Assembly (NCBI GenBank): GCA_002432095.1
Contig: DJFQ01000121.1
Coordinates: forward strand, 1-7,852
Direction of reading: 5' to 3'
Source: Marinagarivorans sp. UBA5868
GTDB lineage: Bacteria; Pseudomonadota; Gammaproteobacteria; Pseudomonadales; Cellvibrionaceae
DNA length: 7,852 nucleotides
The translations under genes and the position numbers were made by a program. The notes beneath the pieces are model-generated. The model was not told the origin of the DNA. It did no database searches and saw only the letters and a program-made list of their open reading frames with translations. Shown here piece after piece: positions 5,404-7,852 of the stretch. Within the stretch, counting starts at the first letter, position 1; each line of letters starts with the position of its first letter.

Positions 5404-5522
5404 AGGGCTCCACCAATTTTTCTCAGGATCGCCGGAGTGCCGGCCACCGTGAATCCATCCATGGAGCTTCCCTCACCGCCGTCGTGGCGGGTGAGGGTCC
5501 TGAGAAAAATTGCTGAAGCCCT
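5404..5522. repeat. 119-bp palindromic element with 25-bp inverted terminal repeats
   Basis: The left arm (5404-5428, AGGGCT...AATTTTTCTCAGGA) and right arm (5498-5522) are inverted copies matching at 23 of 25 positions. The 69-base interior holds a second strong stem, CCCTCACC-GCC (5470-5480) against GGCGGGTGAGGG (5486-5497), plus GCCGG/CCGGC and the palindrome TCCATGGA. It begins 15 bases beyond the stop of the molybdoenzyme gene. It has no coding capacity. It may be a MITE-like or REP-like repeat, or a structured RNA 3' end acting as terminator or mRNA stabiliser between the two minus-strand genes. Confidence 0.75.
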
Positions 5523-5536
5523 TACGCTCTGTGCAT

Positions 5537-7801
5537 TTATACAGCCAATGTTTTATTGACAGGCAAATCGCGCACGCGCACGCCGGATGCCTGATAAATC
5601 GCGTTGGTAATGCTCGGCACTACCGCCGGCAAGCCGGGTTCGCCCACACCGCCGGGCGCTTTGTCGGATTCGATCAAATGCACAAAGAGCGGTGGAATTT
5701 CCGGCATTCTTGCCACTTGATAATCGTGGAAATTCGATTGTTCGATTACACCGTCTTTAATGGTGATCTGGCTGTACAGCGCCATGGATAAACCCATAAT
5801 CATGGCGCCTTCCATTTGCGAGCGCACGCGGTCGGGTGTCACCACCAGGCCGCAATCAATCGCAGTGTGCATTTCCAGCACTTCCACTTTTTTATTCACG
5901 ACGCGCACTTTGGTGACGGCGGCGCTGTAGGAATTAAAACTGTTAGCGAAGGCGAGGCCCCAACCTTCGTTGGCCGGGAGTTTTTTCTCCAGGCCGGTTT
6001 TTTCTGCCAGTGTATTGATGACATTTTTCATGCGGCGCGTATCCACCGCGTAGTCCTCGGTGAGCTGATCGTAATTTTTCCAGCCGGTGAAGCCTTCTTT
6101 GCGCGGGTCGATTAGGCGATCCTCACCCAATAAATTCATCCACATCTGCCGTGTGCTGATGCTGGCTTTGGCGGCGAGTTCGTCGACAAAACTGCTGATG
6201 GCAAAGGCGTTATGCAGATTCTGCACGGCGCGGAACCAGCCGATACGCACATGGGTGGAGGCTTTTTGGGTTTCGCAGCTGAAATTATTTAAGGCAAAAG
6301 GAATATCGGCGAAGCCCAATCCCAGCAAACCGTCGCTGGGGGTGTCGGCAGTGCCGTTAAAGGTCCAATCGATGGGTGGATGTGCAACGCGCTGTACCCA
6401 AAAATCTGCGGTTTTTTTGTCAGTGATTTCGGCTTTGCAATAATTCGCAGCAATGGAGTGGTAGTAGCCGTGTTTGACGTCGTCTTCGCGGGACCAGATC
6501 ACTTTCACTGGTTTGCCGGTCGCTTTCGCCAATTCAACAGCTTCCAGCGCAAAGTCATTTTTGCCTTTTCGGCCAAAGGCGCCACCCATCAGCGTGGTAT
6601 TCACTTCCACTTTATCGCCGTCTTTTTCGGGATCAAAACCTAATTCCGCGATAACCAGGTTCTTACACCATTGGGGCGTTTGTGTGCCGGTCCAAACTGT
6701 GCATTTTCCATCTTTAATCACTGCGGTTGCAGCCGGAGTTTCCATGGACATATGGTGGTGATAGGGCATTGTGTATACCGCTTCCACCGTGCGCTCGGGA
6801 TTATAGGAGTGGTCGTTGACTTTTCCCTTGCCGCGCACCACGGCGCCGGGTTCGCGCACCGTCGCCGCCAGTTGCTGTTTATAGGGTTCGGAATTGTGCG
6901 AGGCATTGCTGCCCAAATCCCATTCGACCTTAAGTTTTTTGCGACCTTCCAATGCCGCCCAGGTATTGGTGGCGAGCACGGCGACGCCAGAAACAGGACT
7001 CATACCCACAGGTATTGATCGGTCCTTCAATCGCACCACAGCGACCACGCCTTTAATTTTTTTCGCTTCTGTATCATCGAAATTTTTTACTTTTCCACCC
7101 ACCACTGGTGGGCGTTCTATCGTGGCGACGAGCATATCCGGCAGTTGAATATCCTGGGCATAAATCGCTTTGCCTTGCGCGATATTTTCATGACCGGTTA
7201 ATTTCACGTCTTTGCCGATCAGGCGGAATTCTTTTTCGGTTTTCAAGCGCACTTTAGTTGGGTCAGGCATGGGCAGTTTTGCCGCCTCCGCCGCCAAATC
7301 GCCAAAAGCCAATTTCTCTCCGGTTTTACTGTTCACCACAAAATGCTGTTGGGCTTTGACGGCGGATTTATCGACTTTCCAATGATGCGCCGCGGCCTGT
7401 TCCAGCATATCTCTAGCCACTGCGCCCATCTGGCGGATATGGGCAAAAAATTTGCGGATGGAGGCGGAGCCGCCTGTGCTTTGGTCGCCGTAACGTGTAT
7501 CGGCTTTGCCGAGCGTCACTTTTACGCGCGTCCAATCCGCTTCCAATTCATCGGCGATAATTTGTGGCACGCTGGTGTTGATGCCCTGGCCCATTTCCAT
7601 ACGGTGGCAAATGATGTCCACAGTGCCATCTGGCGTAATGCTGACGAAATAACCCAGAGTATTTGCGGGTGATGCTTCTCCGGCCGGCGCATTTACCGCC
7701 AGAGCGACGCAGGAAAGGCCACTGCCGATCACCAGAGCGCCAGCGGTTATGCCGAGCTGAGCTAAAAAATCCCGTCGATTGATATGAATAATCGGTTCCA
7801 T
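5537..7801 (-). CDS. IorB-type molybdopterin-binding subunit (aldehyde/N-heterocycle dehydrogenase)
   Basis: 754 residues, usual for the IorB/xanthine-dehydrogenase-family large subunit. These periplasmic enzymes hydroxylate N-heterocycles (isoquinoline 1-oxidoreductase) or oxidise aldehydes, using Mo-pterin cytosine dinucleotide here and [2Fe-2S] clusters in a small subunit, passing electrons to cytochrome c. Visible: Tat signal INRRDFLAQLG (R9-R10) and a hydrophobic stretch to about 36; MGQG (70-73); HMSMETPAATA (350-360), the counterpart of the H-x-PMEP motif; GGAFGRKG (406-413) cofactor loop; GWFRAVQNLHNAFA (521-534); AIDCG (647-651); GVGEPG (718-723) with the presumed catalytic glutamate E721. 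AAGGGGG (7815-7809) lies seven bases before the ATG, which overlaps the previous gene's stop by one base (TAATG), so the two are translationally coupled. Intact as far as I can see. Substrate cannot be told from sequence. Confidence 0.93.
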   Translation of the reverse strand: MEPIIHINRRDFLAQLGITAGALVIGSGLSCVALAVNAPAGEASPANTLGYFVSITPDGTVDIICHRMEMGQGINTSVPQIIADELEADWTRVKVTLGKADTRYGDQSTGGSASIRKFFAHIRQMGAVARDMLEQAAAHHWKVDKSAVKAQQHFVVNSKTGEKLAFGDLAAEAAKLPMPDPTKVRLKTEKEFRLIGKDVKLTGHENIAQGKAIYAQDIQLPDMLVATIERPPVVGGKVKNFDDTEAKKIKGVVAVVRLKDRSIPVGMSPVSGVAVLATNTWAALEGRKKLKVEWDLGSNASHNSEPYKQQLAATVREPGAVVRGKGKVNDHSYNPERTVEAVYTMPYHHHMSMETPAATAVIKDGKCTVWTGTQTPQWCKNLVIAELGFDPEKDGDKVEVNTTLMGGAFGRKGKNDFALEAVELAKATGKPVKVIWSREDDVKHGYYHSIAANYCKAEITDKKTADFWVQRVAHPPIDWTFNGTADTPSDGLLGLGFADIPFALNNFSCETQKASTHVRIGWFRAVQNLHNAFAISSFVDELAAKASISTRQMWMNLLGEDRLIDPRKEGFTGWKNYDQLTEDYAVDTRRMKNVINTLAEKTGLEKKLPANEGWGLAFANSFNSYSAAVTKVRVVNKKVEVLEMHTAIDCGLVVTPDRVRSQMEGAMIMGLSMALYSQITIKDGVIEQSNFHDYQVARMPEIPPLFVHLIESDKAPGGVGEPGLPAVVPSITNAIYQASGVRVRDLPVNKTLAV

Positions 7802-7852
7802 TACACAGCCCCCTTCGCTGGTTTCACTTCCTGAATCATCACCGCCGCCGTT
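7801..7852 (-). CDS. C-terminal end of upstream gene, probably the [2Fe-2S] small subunit (IorA-type)
   Basis: Only the last 16 codons are inside the window: TAAVMIQEVKPAKGAV, then TAA 7803-7801, whose last A is the first base of the IorB ATG. The identity is inferred from context: IorB-type genes are normally preceded by the small ferredoxin-like subunit, and the overlap implies a shared operon. The visible tail has no diagnostic cysteine. Confidence 0.6.
   Translation of the reverse strand, partial: TAAVMIQEVKPAKGAV

Noticed and set aside
6718..6906. Additional coding frames antisense to or overlapping the IorB gene
   Set aside because: They mirror the codon structure of the large gene, lack ribosome-binding sites and have no recognisable domains.

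Overview
The window looks like chromosomal DNA from a Gram-negative gammaproteobacterium. The evidence is a PspF/PspABC phage-shock module with a sigma54 promoter, a lipobox lipoprotein and a Tat-exported molybdoenzyme. The PspF numbering matches the enterobacterial protein residue for residue, but the operon lacks pspD and pspE. A marine or soil lineage such as Cellvibrionales is a guess from general feel, not something the sequence proves.

Layout: (1) 1-968, minus strand: pspF, sigma54 activator, running off the left edge before its C-terminal HTH. (2) 969-1162: divergent control region with a sigma54 -24/-12 element for pspA, a sigma70-like promoter for pspF and an inverted repeat placed to serve both. 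(3) 1163-2468, plus strand: pspA-pspB-pspC, closely packed and each with a clear Shine-Dalgarno. (4) 2469-2690: three consecutive hairpins, then AT-rich DNA. (5) 2691-3008, plus: a HipB-like XRE antitoxin/regulator whose stop overlaps the GTG of what reads as the first 11 codons of hipA. That toxin gene is then lost, leaving an orphan antitoxin. (6) 3050-3510: scar/intergenic DNA with a possible 58-residue secreted peptide on the minus strand and a promoter for the next gene. (7) 3511-4217, plus: an exported protein with two predicted OB-fold repeats, broken by a one-base frameshift in an A4G5 run, followed by a terminator-like hairpin. (8) 4299-5324, minus: an SMP-30/gluconolactonase-like lipoprotein. 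(9) 5404-5522: a 119-bp element bounded by 25-bp inverted repeats (23/25 matching). (10) 5537-7801, minus: the large molybdopterin-binding subunit of an IorB-type dehydrogenase, overlapping by one base the end of an upstream gene (7801-7852), probably its [2Fe-2S] partner.

How it works together: PspF with sigma54 drives pspABC under envelope stress. PspA restrains PspF, and PspB/PspC relay the membrane signal. The right half reads leftward and encodes periplasmic oxidation of an organic substrate by the IorAB-type enzyme, with a lactonase-fold lipoprotein nearby that could act on an oxidised (lactone-like) product; that link is inference from proximity only. The middle (2.47-4.26 kb) is the accessory, decaying part, with a gutted toxin-antitoxin pair and a frameshifted exported protein.
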